Notes: a model not told the origin generated them from the letters alone. Shown: positions 8,638 through 16,008, counted from the stretch's first letter. The stretch is DNA of 21,402 nucleotides from CAYSUS01 sp964434165 (GCA_964434165.1 CAYSUS010000115.1:1-21402); one strand, 5' to 3'. A program made the numbers and translations.

Positions 8638-10743
8638 CTACTGCACCAGCCGGACCTGCGGATTGGCGATGATGCTCTCGAAGATCTGCTTCAGCCGCGC
8701 TTCGTACTCGGCCGGGTTGCCGCTGCCGCGCGGGCTCTGGCCGTCGGCGCTGGCCGAGCCGCCCAGACGGGCCACGCGGTCCATGAAATCGTAGTCGGTC
8801 CCCAGCCCGACTCCCACCGGAAAGACCTGCCACTTCTCCAGGCTCATCGACGCCGCCTGCATCAGCGGGGCGTCGAACCAGTACTTGCCGCCGCCGTAGT
8901 AGTCGTCGCTGGGGTTCTCGGAGATGAACTCCTGCACCTCCACCGGGTTGCTGACGTAGAGGTTGGGCATCCCGTCGGTCAGGAGCACGACGACCTTGTT
9001 GGCGGCGATGCGGCCTTCGCCTCCCCGGTCCACGGGGCGGATGTGCTCGTGGGCGGTGACGAGGCCGGCCTCGGTCGCCGTGGTGGCCGACCGGTCGCCG
9101 CATGCCTGAAGCCGCGTGCAGGCCTCCATGGCGCCGTGGTAGTCGCCGCTCAGGGCGTGCTCGATCACCGGGCCCCCGCCGCTGAGGCTGTCGAAGGAGA
9201 CCACCGAGACCCAGTCGCGCTGTCTCGGCTCGCCCACGTACTCGTTCCGCTCCTGGATGACCTGGATCGCCGCGATCAAGGCACGCCGCGCCGCGTGCGT
9301 GGGCTGCTCCCGCGGAGGAAAGCTGAACGTCCCCCCGGCCGTGCTCTCGCTGTGCCACGGGCAGTGCGGACTGTGGCGCGAAAGGGGCACGTAGGCCCCC
9401 GCGACCTGCAGATCGCGACCGTGGTCGAGCATGAACTGCACGTAGGTGCGGTAGCCCAGCCAGTTGCGAAACCCCCGGGGCACGCTGCGGCGCACCTCGG
9501 GAAACGCGTCCGTGTTCGGGTTGTTGAAGCGGTCGATCCGGTCGCGATCCTGACGCGGTGGCAGCGTCCCGCGGTTGCCGGGGGGCTGGCCGGGCGCGCC
9601 GGGCAGTGCCTGCGGCATCAGCAGGCTTCCCCCGGCTCCGGGAAGCATGGCCACACGAGTCGCCGAGCGCAGCCCGCAAAGCCGGGCCGGCGCAACGCGA
9701 CGCGCGCCGGACGACCAGGCCGCCAGCCCGTGGACGTCGGCGCGGGGCGCATGACGACCCATCGGCGGTGAAGGCGGCGACGGTCCCCCGCCTCCGCCGC
9801 CACCCCGGCGAGGACGAGGCGGCCGGATCGATACCGGCTGGATGATGTAGTCCAGGTACTTCTCCCAGTAGTCGTAGCTGACGCGGCTGTCGGGCTTGGG
9901 CGCGGCCTTGGGCATGAGGCGGGCGAGCTGGTAATCGATGATCGCCGCATAGGCCTTGCGCTTGCGGGTCGTCTCGTTGTCGCCGGGGCGAATGCGATAC
10001 GCATCCGGTACGTTGCCGCGCGCCAGCGGCCCCCCGTTCTTCGTCAGTTCGGCGTAGGCATACTTGTTCACGGGAACGCCGACCGGCGCGCCGACGTACT
10101 CCAGGCGTCCCGGAAAAGGACCGTATCCCAGGTCGGCGTAAAGGTCCTGCATCAAGTCGGTGCCGACGGTGGGGTAGCCCTCCCCGCTGAACTCCGCGTC
10201 GATCGCCTCGGTGGCCCAGCACGGCTCGGTGTCGTCGTTCATCGACCCGGAGAGATCGACCACGAACGCGATGTCGCGGGGGTTGGCCATGGCCACGGCC
10301 GAGGCCCGGGAGCTGAACGACATGCGATTGAACACGACGCCGAAGAACAGCGGCACCTTTCCGCCCGACCGGTCGCTGCGCCGGGCGGTGACCCGGACGG
10401 CGTTGCCCACGCCTCCGCCGGGCGCGAACTCCCGCCGCTGGGAATCCCACGTGCCGATCTCCACGTCGTCGGGTGACAGCTCCACGTGCTTGCCGCCGGC
10501 GGAGTGGTAGGCGGCGTACTCCTGGGCGGCGGCGAAGATGTCGCGCTCCGAGCGCCCCAGGTTCGCGGCCGCCGCCATGGCCGCGGCATCGGCCGCCACC
10601 TGGAGCTGGGTCCGCGTCAGCGTGATGCGGCCCACGTCCACGGCGAAGGCCACCAGGCCGACCATGACGACCATCAGCAGGGCGGCGAGAACCAGCGTCG
10701 CGCCGCGCCTTGAAGCCAGCCAGTGACGAAGCGGTCGGGCCAC
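8638..10743 (-). CDS. TadG-like protein with a split von Willebrand factor A domain
   Basis: The 701-residue protein begins with a TadE/TadG-like pilus-associated N-terminus: a basic SRRGA, then a membrane helix (about 15-36), then FAVDVGRITLTRTQLQVAAD and an Ala-rich helix. The VWA metal-site motif DLSGSMND (163-170) follows. After a roughly 310-residue insertion, with a Gly/Pro-rich hinge at about 307-327, the rest of the VWA fold appears: RRALIAAIQVIQE, VSVVSFDSL, TTATEAG and KVVVLLTDGMPNLY. The protein is probably anchored in the membrane with the VWA domain outside. GTG 10743 is preferred because GGAG lies six bases upstream and it starts just before the helix. The gene converges on the exopolysaccharide operon with 55 bp between stops. 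Confidence 0.85.
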   Translation of the reverse strand: MARPLRHWLASRRGATLVLAALLMVVMVGLVAFAVDVGRITLTRTQLQVAADAAAMAAAANLGRSERDIFAAAQEYAAYHSAGGKHVELSPDDVEIGTWDSQRREFAPGGGVGNAVRVTARRSDRSGGKVPLFFGVVFNRMSFSSRASAVAMANPRDIAFVVDLSGSMNDDTEPCWATEAIDAEFSGEGYPTVGTDLMQDLYADLGYGPFPGRLEYVGAPVGVPVNKYAYAELTKNGGPLARGNVPDAYRIRPGDNETTRKRKAYAAIIDYQLARLMPKAAPKPDSRVSYDYWEKYLDYIIQPVSIRPPRPRRGGGGGGGPSPPSPPMGRHAPRADVHGLAAWSSGARRVAPARLCGLRSATRVAMLPGAGGSLLMPQALPGAPGQPPGNRGTLPPRQDRDRIDRFNNPNTDAFPEVRRSVPRGFRNWLGYRTYVQFMLDHGRDLQVAGAYVPLSRHSPHCPWHSESTAGGTFSFPPREQPTHAARRALIAAIQVIQERNEYVGEPRQRDWVSVVSFDSLSGGGPVIEHALSGDYHGAMEACTRLQACGDRSATTATEAGLVTAHEHIRPVDRGGEGRIAANKVVVLLTDGMPNLYVSNPVEVQEFISENPSDDYYGGGKYWFDAPLMQAASMSLEKWQVFPVGVGLGTDYDFMDRVARLGGSASADGQSPRGSGNPAEYEARLKQIFESIIANPQVRLVQ

Positions 10744-10808
10744 GGCGATCTCCGATTCGTGCAAATCCGCCCGACCGTCGGAGTCGAGCAGTCCGTTCGC
10801 GCAGCAGC

Positions 10809-10863
10809 CGGGCCAAGGCGACCGACGCCGCCCGACGTTTGCCGCGGGCGGTCGCCTGGCCCG
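10809..10863 (-). repeat. Stem-loop in the leader of the VWA gene
   Basis: Arms 10809-10824 and 10849-10863 are complementary over 15 bp with one bulged base, around a 24-nt loop. The structure lies 66 nt upstream of the GTG start within a 262-bp noncoding gap. No T-run follows it in the minus direction, so it is not a classical terminator. It may be an mRNA leader structure. Confidence 0.45.
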
Positions 10864-10977
10864 CAGAAGTGTTGGTCCTGGCCGGCCGCGCGTCAAACCG
10901 GCCGCGCAAGCCGCGCGATCACGCGGGCCGCGAGAACCCCCACGACCGAACCCCGGCGGCGCAGCCCGACCCTCGCT

Positions 10978-10994
10978 CCCACGCTGAGCGTGGG
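10978..10994 (-). terminator. Short stem-loop just after the aminotransferase gene
   Basis: CCCACGC-TGA-GCGTGGG forms a perfect 7-bp stem with a 3-nt loop 11 bases past the aminotransferase stop. There is no T-tract, so it is a weak terminator or an mRNA 3'-end stabiliser. Confidence 0.4.
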
Positions 10995-11005
10995 GCCCAG
11001 ACATG

Positions 11006-11926
11006 CTAGGGCCTGCGGGAAAAACGCTCGGCCTGGGCCGCGATGTCCACGCCGACGGCCTCGCTCCATGCCCGAAGCAGCCGGCCGAAGACCTCTCCCG
11101 GCCTCCCGTCGCCCACGGGGCGTCCGTTGAACCGGGTCACGGGCAGAAGGCACAGGGGCGTGCTCGTCAGGAGGACCTCGTCGGCCGGGGCCACGTCCTG
11201 TTCGCGGAGCGGCCGGTGCAGGGCGGGGATTGGCAGCTCCGCGGCGAGCTCGAGGGCCACGTCCATGCTGATCCCATGAAGAATGTGCTCGCAGGGGGGC
11301 GAGACAAGCCCTTCCTCCGCGCGGTAGATGAGCAGGTTCGCGGTGGAGGCCTCGGTGACGAATCCCTCGCGATCCAGCAGCAGGGCCCGCGCGCCCGGCT
11401 CGACCGAGGCCGCCTCGCGGTCGGCCAGGAAGTAGTGCATGCGGCTGCGGCACTTCAGCGCCGCGGGCCAGTTTTCCGGCCCCACCTGGCGAACGCTCGT
11501 CACGCGAAGCGATTGCCCTGCGCGGTACTTCCCCGCCCACAGCCGGAACGGCAGGGGATAGGTGTGCAGGCAGACGGTGGGCTCCGGCAGGACGTCGTCG
11601 CCCGCATAGGCGGGATAGGGCCCGGGAGTGACGAAGACCGACAGGCCCAGATCATCGCCGGGGTCCAGAAGCCCATGGTTGTGCGCCACCAGCTCCTGCG
11701 CGATGCGAGCCAGGTCCTCCAGGGAAACCGCCGGATCGACGCGGACGATCTCCAGCGACCGGCGAAGCCGCTCCAGATGGGCCTGGAGCCGATAGACCCG
11801 CCCGCCAAAGGTCCGCAACTGCTCGGTGACGGCCGCGCCGAGCACGAAGCCCGAGTCGATGAGGGAGAGAGAAACGGAACCGGCGGGGAGGAACTCTCCG
11901 TTGAGGTAGGCCTGGGGCTGCTGCAT
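11006..11926 (-). CDS. Class IV PLP-dependent aminotransferase/lyase (BCAT / D-amino acid transaminase / 4-amino-4-deoxychorismate lyase fold)
   Basis: The 306-residue protein has the fold-type IV PLP signature. Visible motifs are the N-terminal LNGEFLPAGSVSLSLIDSGF, an RVYRLQAHLERLRRS helix, the PLP lysine in ALKCRSRMHYFLAD (Lys158), the conserved TEASTANLL (Glu192) and a C-terminal LLTSTPLCLLPVTRFNGRP. Branched-chain aminotransferase, D-amino-acid transaminase and aminodeoxychorismate lyase (PabC) share these, and I cannot assign the substrate from the sequence. It starts 7 bp after the stop of the hydrolase gene on the same strand, so the two are likely one operon. The ribosome site (GGTGG) is weak. 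No folate or branched-chain genes are nearby to settle the function. Confidence 0.88.
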   Translation of the reverse strand: MQQPQAYLNGEFLPAGSVSLSLIDSGFVLGAAVTEQLRTFGGRVYRLQAHLERLRRSLEIVRVDPAVSLEDLARIAQELVAHNHGLLDPGDDLGLSVFVTPGPYPAYAGDDVLPEPTVCLHTYPLPFRLWAGKYRAGQSLRVTSVRQVGPENWPAALKCRSRMHYFLADREAASVEPGARALLLDREGFVTEASTANLLIYRAEEGLVSPPCEHILHGISMDVALELAAELPIPALHRPLREQDVAPADEVLLTSTPLCLLPVTRFNGRPVGDGRPGEVFGRLLRAWSEAVGVDIAAQAERFSRRP

Positions 11927-11933
11927 GCCACCA

Positions 11934-13049
11934 TTATGGAGACACGAGCCCCAACCGGCCAGGCGCGTGGGCGTCGCGCCCGTCCGAAGGATCGCCGATC
12001 TCGGGTCCCGCAGAAGCGATCGGCGGGGCGGCCTCCGGCGGGGCGTCGTCGGCCGGCAGCGCGTAGGAGGGCAGCCTGGCCCACAACTCGGGGGCCTGAA
12101 GATAGACTCGCCAGTCGTGGGCCTTGCCCACGCGACAGCTCACATCGACCACCTCGAGCTTGCTGGCCTCGTCGCCCATCCCTCGGAGGCAAACCGGGCC
12201 GGTGAAGCCCATCGCGCCGCTCGTGCGGCAGACGGCAGGATACCACTTCAAGGCGCGATCGCACCGGTTTCGGGTGATCAGGACGCTCTCGGCCCGGGTC
12301 ACGGCGCGGCCGTTGCGCCGGCCCGGCAGCAACCAGTCGTTGTCGATGGCCGCGGCCACGAGCACGGCCCACACGCGACGCCGGTCGCTCGTCGCAGCAG
12401 CGTCGAGGCGCCGGCCCGCCACCTCGCCGCCGCCCAGCATCTCCAGGGCGCCGGTGATGACGCGGGCCCCATAGCTGTAACCCACCATGTTGACGGGGGC
12501 TTCGGCTGGCATCCGGCTGACGAGCCAGGCGACGTACTGGGCCTGCACGTCGCTCCGCGCGGCCTTCACGCGCAGATCGACGAGCATACGGCGATGCGTC
12601 CTTTCGGCGGGCCAGGACCAGATGACGAACCGGAACGGACGCTCGCCCGCGCGCGACCTCAAGCACCGGTAAACGACCCACCCCTGGCGCACGGCGCTCT
12701 GCGGATCCGCCCGGTTGCCGTGGATGTAGAAGGTGGTCGGCAACGGGGCGCCTCCGTCCAGGAGGTCCGATCTCTCCGCGGGTTGCCAGGTCCGGTCGGG
12801 CGCCAGGCGCCAGTAGTAGAAATGCCCTGCGGCCTGCTCCGGCGAGGCGCAGGCCGGCACGGTCCTGGTGCTGACGAGCCACACGTCCGGGCCGCCGCCG
12901 TCCGCCGCGCAGGACGGGGCGAGGCAGGCAAGCGACCAGCCGATCGCCGGGACGACCGCCGCGAGAAGCCGCGCCGCGCCGCGCCGGGCCGTGACGGCCG
13001 CGGGGCACTCGGGCGCTTCACGAGCAGGTCCTGGCACGGGGGTCTTCAT
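11934..13049 (-). CDS. Secreted alpha/beta hydrolase-like protein
   Basis: The 371-residue protein starts with a basic stretch and a hydrophobic segment (about 22-48, ARRGAARLLAAVVPAIGW onward) ending near SCAADGG, consistent with an export signal. The mature part has an oxyanion-type TFYIHGNR (about 106-113), a nucleophile elbow VGYSYGAR (Ser192) and a candidate catalytic histidine in GKAHDWRVYL (His311). This is an alpha/beta hydrolase layout similar to the DUF900 group. Several cysteines (about 266, 274, 287, 305) could form disulfides outside the cytoplasm. The C-terminal 40 residues are Pro/Ala-rich. The substrate is unknown. It is upstream of, and probably co-transcribed with, the aminotransferase. 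The ATG at 13049 lacks a clear ribosome site. Confidence 0.7.
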   Translation of the reverse strand: MKTPVPGPAREAPECPAAVTARRGAARLLAAVVPAIGWSLACLAPSCAADGGGPDVWLVSTRTVPACASPEQAAGHFYYWRLAPDRTWQPAERSDLLDGGAPLPTTFYIHGNRADPQSAVRQGWVVYRCLRSRAGERPFRFVIWSWPAERTHRRMLVDLRVKAARSDVQAQYVAWLVSRMPAEAPVNMVGYSYGARVITGALEMLGGGEVAGRRLDAAATSDRRRVWAVLVAAAIDNDWLLPGRRNGRAVTRAESVLITRNRCDRALKWYPAVCRTSGAMGFTGPVCLRGMGDEASKLEVVDVSCRVGKAHDWRVYLQAPELWARLPSYALPADDAPPEAAPPIASAGPEIGDPSDGRDAHAPGRLGLVSP

Positions 13050-13137
13050 CGGCGGTGTCGTTCAAGCGACGGCAGGGCGGCGCCCGCAAGACGCGCCGCG
13101 TGTCTCTCCCAGTGTAGCCCTTTCTAAACACCCGTGC

Positions 13138-13168
13138 GGTGAAAAAATGGGACAACTGGTGAAAAAAT
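13138..13168 (+). repeat. Direct repeat of an A-tract, 20-bp period, upstream of the lipoprotein promoter
   Basis: GGTGAAAAAAT occurs at 13138-13148 and again at 13158-13168. Two phased A6 tracts one double helical turn apart in an otherwise GC-rich region suggest curved DNA, an UP-like element or an operator just upstream of the candidate -35 box. Confidence 0.5.
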
Positions 13169-13181
13169 TCATCGGCTGCGT

Positions 13182-13209
13182 TTGCACCTCGTCCAGCGTG
13201 TTGTAGAGT
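13182..13209 (+). promoter_or_regulatory. Candidate sigma-70-type promoter for the small lipoprotein
   Basis: TTGCAC (13182-13187), 16-bp spacer, TAGAGT (13204-13209). Matches to consensus are moderate (3/6 and 4/6), but the phased A-tracts directly upstream add support. It gives a leader of about 50 nt. Confidence 0.4.
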
Positions 13210-13268
13210 TGCATCGTTGGACGACTCATGCGATGGGACCCTGACTGGATGGATGGGAGATAAGCGAT

Positions 13269-13502
13269 ATGAAGAGGCTAATGGCTCTGACGGTTCTGGT
13301 GGCCCTCGTGACGGCCACCGCAGGATGCCGGAGCTGCCGAACGTGGTTTCGCGGAACGTTCCTCGACCCGGAACCGGAAACCGTGATCTGCGATCCGTGC
13401 GCTCCGATGGTCACCCAGCCTGGTGCGTGTGCACCCTGCACCGGCGCGCCCGCGACCGCCCCCGCCACCCCGGGCCCCGGAAGCTACGTGCCCATGAACT
13501 AA
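13269..13502 (+). CDS. Small Cys-rich lipoprotein, function unknown
   Basis: The 77-residue protein starts MKRLMALTVLVALVTATAGC, a lipoprotein signal with the lipobox TAGC (Cys20 would be lipidated). The mature part opens CRSCRTWFRG and has further cysteine pairs in ICDPC and CAPC, then a Pro/Ala-rich tail (APATAPATPGPGSYVPMN). Short lipoproteins of this design, with GCRSC-type starts, are common in planctomycetes as I know them; no biochemical role is established. ATG 13269 is preceded by GGGAGA at a good distance, and a candidate promoter lies upstream. A strong stem-loop follows the stop. Confidence 0.85.
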   Translation: MKRLMALTVLVALVTATAGCRSCRTWFRGTFLDPEPETVICDPCAPMVTQPGACAPCTGAPATAPATPGPGSYVPMN

Positions 13503-13566
13503 CGCCCCGCGGCGCGCCCTCCCTCGCGGCAACCCCGCCGCCCCCCGTATCCTCCCGGCCGTCTCT

Positions 13567-13620
13567 CGTCCGTCACGATCCGCTCCGCGCCATCCTGAAC
13601 GCGTCGGGTCGTGACGGACG
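13567..13620. terminator. Stem-loop between convergent lipoprotein and csrA genes
   Basis: Arms 13567-13582 and 13605-13620 pair over 16 bp with one wobble (CGTCCGTCACGATCCG against CGGGTCGTGACGGACG), around a 22-nt loop. It lies between two convergent stops (13502 and 13656) and probably serves as a bidirectional transcription end. It has no T-tract, as is common in very GC-rich genomes. Confidence 0.55.
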
Positions 13621-13655
13621 GAGGCCACGCGCAGGTGGAGAGCGAGCGCCCCCCG

Positions 13656-13832
13656 CTACTCGCGCTTCTCGGCCCCCGTTCTGGCATCGCGCGTCTCCGC
13701 GCGCTGAATCGAGACGCTTGGGGGCGCGTCGATCCCCAGCCGCACCTTGTCGCCCCGCACGGAGACGACGGTCACCACGACGTCCTCGCCGATGACGACG
13801 GCCTCGCTCGCCTTGCGGGTTACGACCAGCAT
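13656..13832 (-). CDS. csrA: Carbon storage regulator CsrA, RNA-binding translational regulator
   Basis: The 58-residue protein matches CsrA along its length: MLVVTRKASEAVVIGEDVVV (beta1-beta2), VTVVSVRGDKVRLGIDAP (beta3-beta4), then SVSIQRAE with the conserved RNA-binding arginine. CsrA dimers bind GGA motifs in mRNA leaders, often covering the ribosome site. ATG 13832 is set by AGGAG five bases upstream and the family N-terminus. A good -35/-10 pair lies at 13861-13888, giving a leader of about 22 nt. That leader contains two GGA motifs 16 nt apart, the second in the Shine-Dalgarno, compatible with autoregulation. No fliW or flagellar gene is adjacent, unlike many bacteria. Confidence 0.95.
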   Translation of the reverse strand: MLVVTRKASEAVVIGEDVVVTVVSVRGDKVRLGIDAPPSVSIQRAETRDARTGAEKRE

Positions 13833-13860
13833 GCCGGCTCCTCTCACCCTCGCCTCCACC

Positions 13861-13888
13861 ATTCTAGTGGGGTAGCGCCGAGGGTCAA
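13861..13888 (-). promoter_or_regulatory. Sigma-70-type promoter of csrA
   Basis: On the minus strand, TTGACC (13888-13883), a 16-bp spacer and TAGAAT (13866-13861) match consensus at 5/6 and 5/6. Transcription would start near 13854, leaving a leader of about 22 nt before the csrA ATG. Confidence 0.65.
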
Positions 13889-14037
13889 TCAGGCGTCTGG
13901 GCGACGGTGGTGCGGCCTGGTTCGGCCGCGACGGTTGCGCCGGTCGGAACCGCTGCGCAAGGGCCGACACGCGGTCCGGTCTGTAACAAACATCCCGAGG
14001 TCTCCGGCCGATGCTTAGACTGGGGCCGAAATCCGCC

Positions 14038-14067
14038 TTGTTGCCCGAGACGGCCGCGCTGTAAACT
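14038..14067 (+). promoter_or_regulatory. Candidate promoter of the 89-residue protein
   Basis: TTGTTG (14038-14043), an 18-bp spacer and TAAACT (14062-14067) would start transcription near 14074, six bases before the first of the four GGA motifs. An alternative -35 is TTGCCC at 14041-14046 with a 15-bp spacer. Confidence 0.4.
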
Positions 14068-14079
14068 GCCCCTCTCTCG

Positions 14080-14114
14080 GGAACTGGCAGGATGCCACCG
14101 GAAGCAACAGGAGG
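14080..14114 (+). promoter_or_regulatory. Four GGA motifs at exact 10-nt spacing: candidate CsrA-binding leader
   Basis: GGA occurs at 14080-14082, 14090-14092, 14100-14102 and 14110-14112. The second is the triloop of a perfect 5-bp hairpin, TGGCA-GGA-TGCCA (14085-14097), within CAGGATG, which resembles the CsrA consensus core. The fourth lies in the AGGAGG ribosome site (14109-14114) of the gene starting at 14122. csrA itself is the divergent neighbour. Binding is inferred, not shown. Confidence 0.55.
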
Positions 14115-14121
14115 TTGCCCC

Positions 14122-14391
14122 ATGAGGCTCAGCCCTCACCCACATGAAGTCCGCGAAGTCGTGGAACGTGTCATGGAATCCCTCGGCGTGGACGTGTACG
14201 CCCTGGAGGGTCTGGATGAGACGATCCTTATCGAGGAAGGCCGTTACATGGCCCGCTCCTACCGCGTGGACGGGATGATGGCCATGTGGCTCGTGGAGAT
14301 CGGGATCGTGCAGTTCTACGACGCCGAGGGGGGCATGCTTCGCACGATCAATCTGCTGGAAGAAAGCGAGCCGCTCCGCGTGGCGGCCTGA
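14122..14391 (+). CDS. 89-residue protein of unknown function, divergent from csrA
   Basis: I do not recognise the family. The protein starts MRLSPHPHEVREVVERVMES and looks like a small alpha/beta fold: a first helix, then a strand in VDVYALEGLDETILIEEG, an RYMARSYRVDG segment, a hydrophobic strand MMAMWLVEIGIVQFYD and a tail AEGGMLRTINLLEESEPLRV. It has no signal or membrane segment, so it is probably cytoplasmic. ATG 14122 has a near-perfect AGGAGG seven bases upstream. Its leader carries a regular series of GGA motifs next to csrA, so post-transcriptional control by CsrA is the best guess about its regulation. A bidirectional terminator follows at 14487-14516. Confidence 0.8.
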   Translation: MRLSPHPHEVREVVERVMESLGVDVYALEGLDETILIEEGRYMARSYRVDGMMAMWLVEIGIVQFYDAEGGMLRTINLLEESEPLRVAA

Positions 14392-14486
14392 GGCGTCCCG
14401 CCGCTGGCCAGTGCTTCCAGAGAACGCCCTGGGCGTGTTGCGCCCACGGGCGCGCGTCGGCACAACCCGCTCGCCAAGAAAACAGG

Positions 14487-14516
14487 AAAAGCCGCCGGCA
14501 GGGTCCGGCGGCTTTT
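14487..14516. terminator. Intrinsic terminator (bidirectional)
   Basis: AAAAGCCGCCGG (14487-14498) and CCGGCGGCTTTT (14505-14516) form a perfect 12-bp stem with a 6-nt loop. The A-tract and T-tract at the two ends make it usable from both strands, for the 89-residue gene (plus) and the GNAT gene (minus). Confidence 0.85.
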
Positions 14517-14640
14517 GGTTGGGGAGTCGGTTGCTGCCGGCTCAGCGTGTCGGCTAGGTAGCGGGGGGCATCGGGTTGACACAAGCCAGCTTGCGTCCCT
14601 TCAAGAGAAGACTTCCAGGACGGCCCTGCTCACTCTCCCC

Positions 14641-14700
14641 ACGCTTAAATTATCAACACAACCCTAAGCGTACAATGCTGTTACGATTAGCGTTTCGCTA
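14641..14700. repeat. AT-rich patch with repeated AGCGT/ACGCT inverted motifs
   Basis: ACGCTTA (14641-14647) is complementary to TAAGCGT (14665-14671), and TAGCG-TTT-CGCTA (14688-14700) forms a small hairpin. The patch lies just past the GNAT stop and is clearly more AT-rich than its surroundings. No gene is seen in 14517-14759. Confidence 0.35.
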
Positions 14701-14759
14701 GAGTTCCGTCAGCAATCGATTCGCGCGGCTGCGATTTGGGGCCGTCCTGGGCAAACCCG

Positions 14760-15914
14760 CTACGAGATCGCCAGTTCCAGCCACGGGGTCCGGTCATCCA
14801 GGGCGTCGCGGAACTCCGCGCCGTCCTCCCAATACACGACGTAAAGGCGGCTCGAGTGGGCGTCGTGGGGCAACCGCATGACCTCGCGCCATAGCGGGTC
14901 CTGCTCGTGCAGTCCGAGGAGCAGACGCCGCATCCCGCGCTCGCTGGCCGCGCGGAGCATCTCCCCAAGGATCGCCCGCAGTACGGTCGGATCGTCTTCG
15001 TCAACGCAGACGAAGCTCACGAACGCATAGCGCACCGCGCTGCCTGGGGCCGGCACGGGGCTGTTGCCGCGCAGCTTCGACCACAGCCCTCGCACGAGCC
15101 GGGCCGCGCTACCCGACCGGCGGCCGCCCGACGCCACGAGCTGCCGCAGGCCCGTCTGGTCCCACAGGGCCGCCGCGCCGACGACCCGAGTCCCGTTGCT
15201 GGCAAGGAAGAAGTCCTCCACGCGCAGCCCTTGCAGGTGCGCGGCGCCGGACAGCAGCTCGTGCGCGAGCAGGCAGGGGTAGAACTGCCTTCTCCTACCG
15301 CCGCGATGCAGGCAATCCTCCAGCGCTCCGATCTGCGAGCGATGCGCCGGGGCGACCGAGACGGCCGCGCCGCGGGGCGGCGCCCGACCCACGTGTAGGA
15401 AAAACGTGCGGTAGCCACCCAGGTCGTCGTATCGCGGCAGCCCGGCCCGCCCGCTGGTCAACAGGGCGCGAGCCTCGCGGTTCTCCTCGGGGATGGTGGT
15501 CAAGTAGAGCAGCGCCCGGCGGTCGCGATGCAGGCGATGGAAAGTTCGATACCCCTGGGCCAGAAGCGTGCCGCCGCGGGCCTCGGGGGCCAGCCGGAGC
15601 GCGCCGAGGTAGCCCAGATTCGTGGCCACGCCGTTCACGTAGGCCGATCGCACCGCGCGCGTGCCGCAGCCCACGGCGCGGCCCGCCTGCGAGTCGCGGA
15701 CCACCCCGACCTGGGTGAACGGACCCTGGACGCGCACGGCCTCCAGGAAGCTCGGCTCCAGCCGCACGGACCAACGGCAGGCGGTCCGAGCACCCTCCTC
15801 GGCCGCCAGCGCCCGAAGATCGTCGTCGTCCGACGGCCTGGCCAGCTCAATGGAAAACCTGGGAGTGCTCAACGGCAAGATCTTGCAAGCGCAGCAAGAC
15901 CCCCCCAAGGACAC
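14760..15914 (-). CDS. GNAT-like acyltransferase, probably two GNAT-type halves
   Basis: The 384-residue protein begins its fold with FSIELARPSDDDDLRALAAE, a typical GNAT beta1-alpha1. It then has VGVVRDSQAGRAVGCGTRAV, a YVNGVATNLGYLGALRLAPE strand leading to the acetyl-CoA loop region ARGGTLLAQGYR, and LLYLTTIPEENREARALL, which resembles the beta5-alpha4 part. The loop lacks the full Q/RxxGxG/A pattern. The second half (from about VAPAHRSQIGALED) repeats the pattern more loosely, with FVSFVCVDEDDPTVLRAILG and RLLLGLHEQDPLW. The start is uncertain: GTG 15914 has no ribosome site, and a downstream TTG near residues 12-15 is possible. Substrate is unknown. It is divergent from the dipeptide-epimerase-like gene. 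Confidence 0.7.
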   Translation of the reverse strand: MSLGGSCCACKILPLSTPRFSIELARPSDDDDLRALAAEEGARTACRWSVRLEPSFLEAVRVQGPFTQVGVVRDSQAGRAVGCGTRAVRSAYVNGVATNLGYLGALRLAPEARGGTLLAQGYRTFHRLHRDRRALLYLTTIPEENREARALLTSGRAGLPRYDDLGGYRTFFLHVGRAPPRGAAVSVAPAHRSQIGALEDCLHRGGRRRQFYPCLLAHELLSGAAHLQGLRVEDFFLASNGTRVVGAAALWDQTGLRQLVASGGRRSGSAARLVRGLWSKLRGNSPVPAPGSAVRYAFVSFVCVDEDDPTVLRAILGEMLRAASERGMRRLLLGLHEQDPLWREVMRLPHDAHSSRLYVVYWEDGAEFRDALDDRTPWLELAIS

Positions 15915-16008
15915 GGTTGGCAGGGGGCGAAACGGACCATCGAGGATAGCGATCGGATTGCGACGCGGTCAAGCGCGTCCAATCCCCCCTGCCGAGGTAA
16001 ATACGCCC

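Noticed and set aside
13147..13206. 19-residue frame MGQLVKKFIGCVCTSSSVL before the lipoprotein gene
   Set aside because: It lies over the candidate promoter and A-tract repeats and has no good ribosome site.
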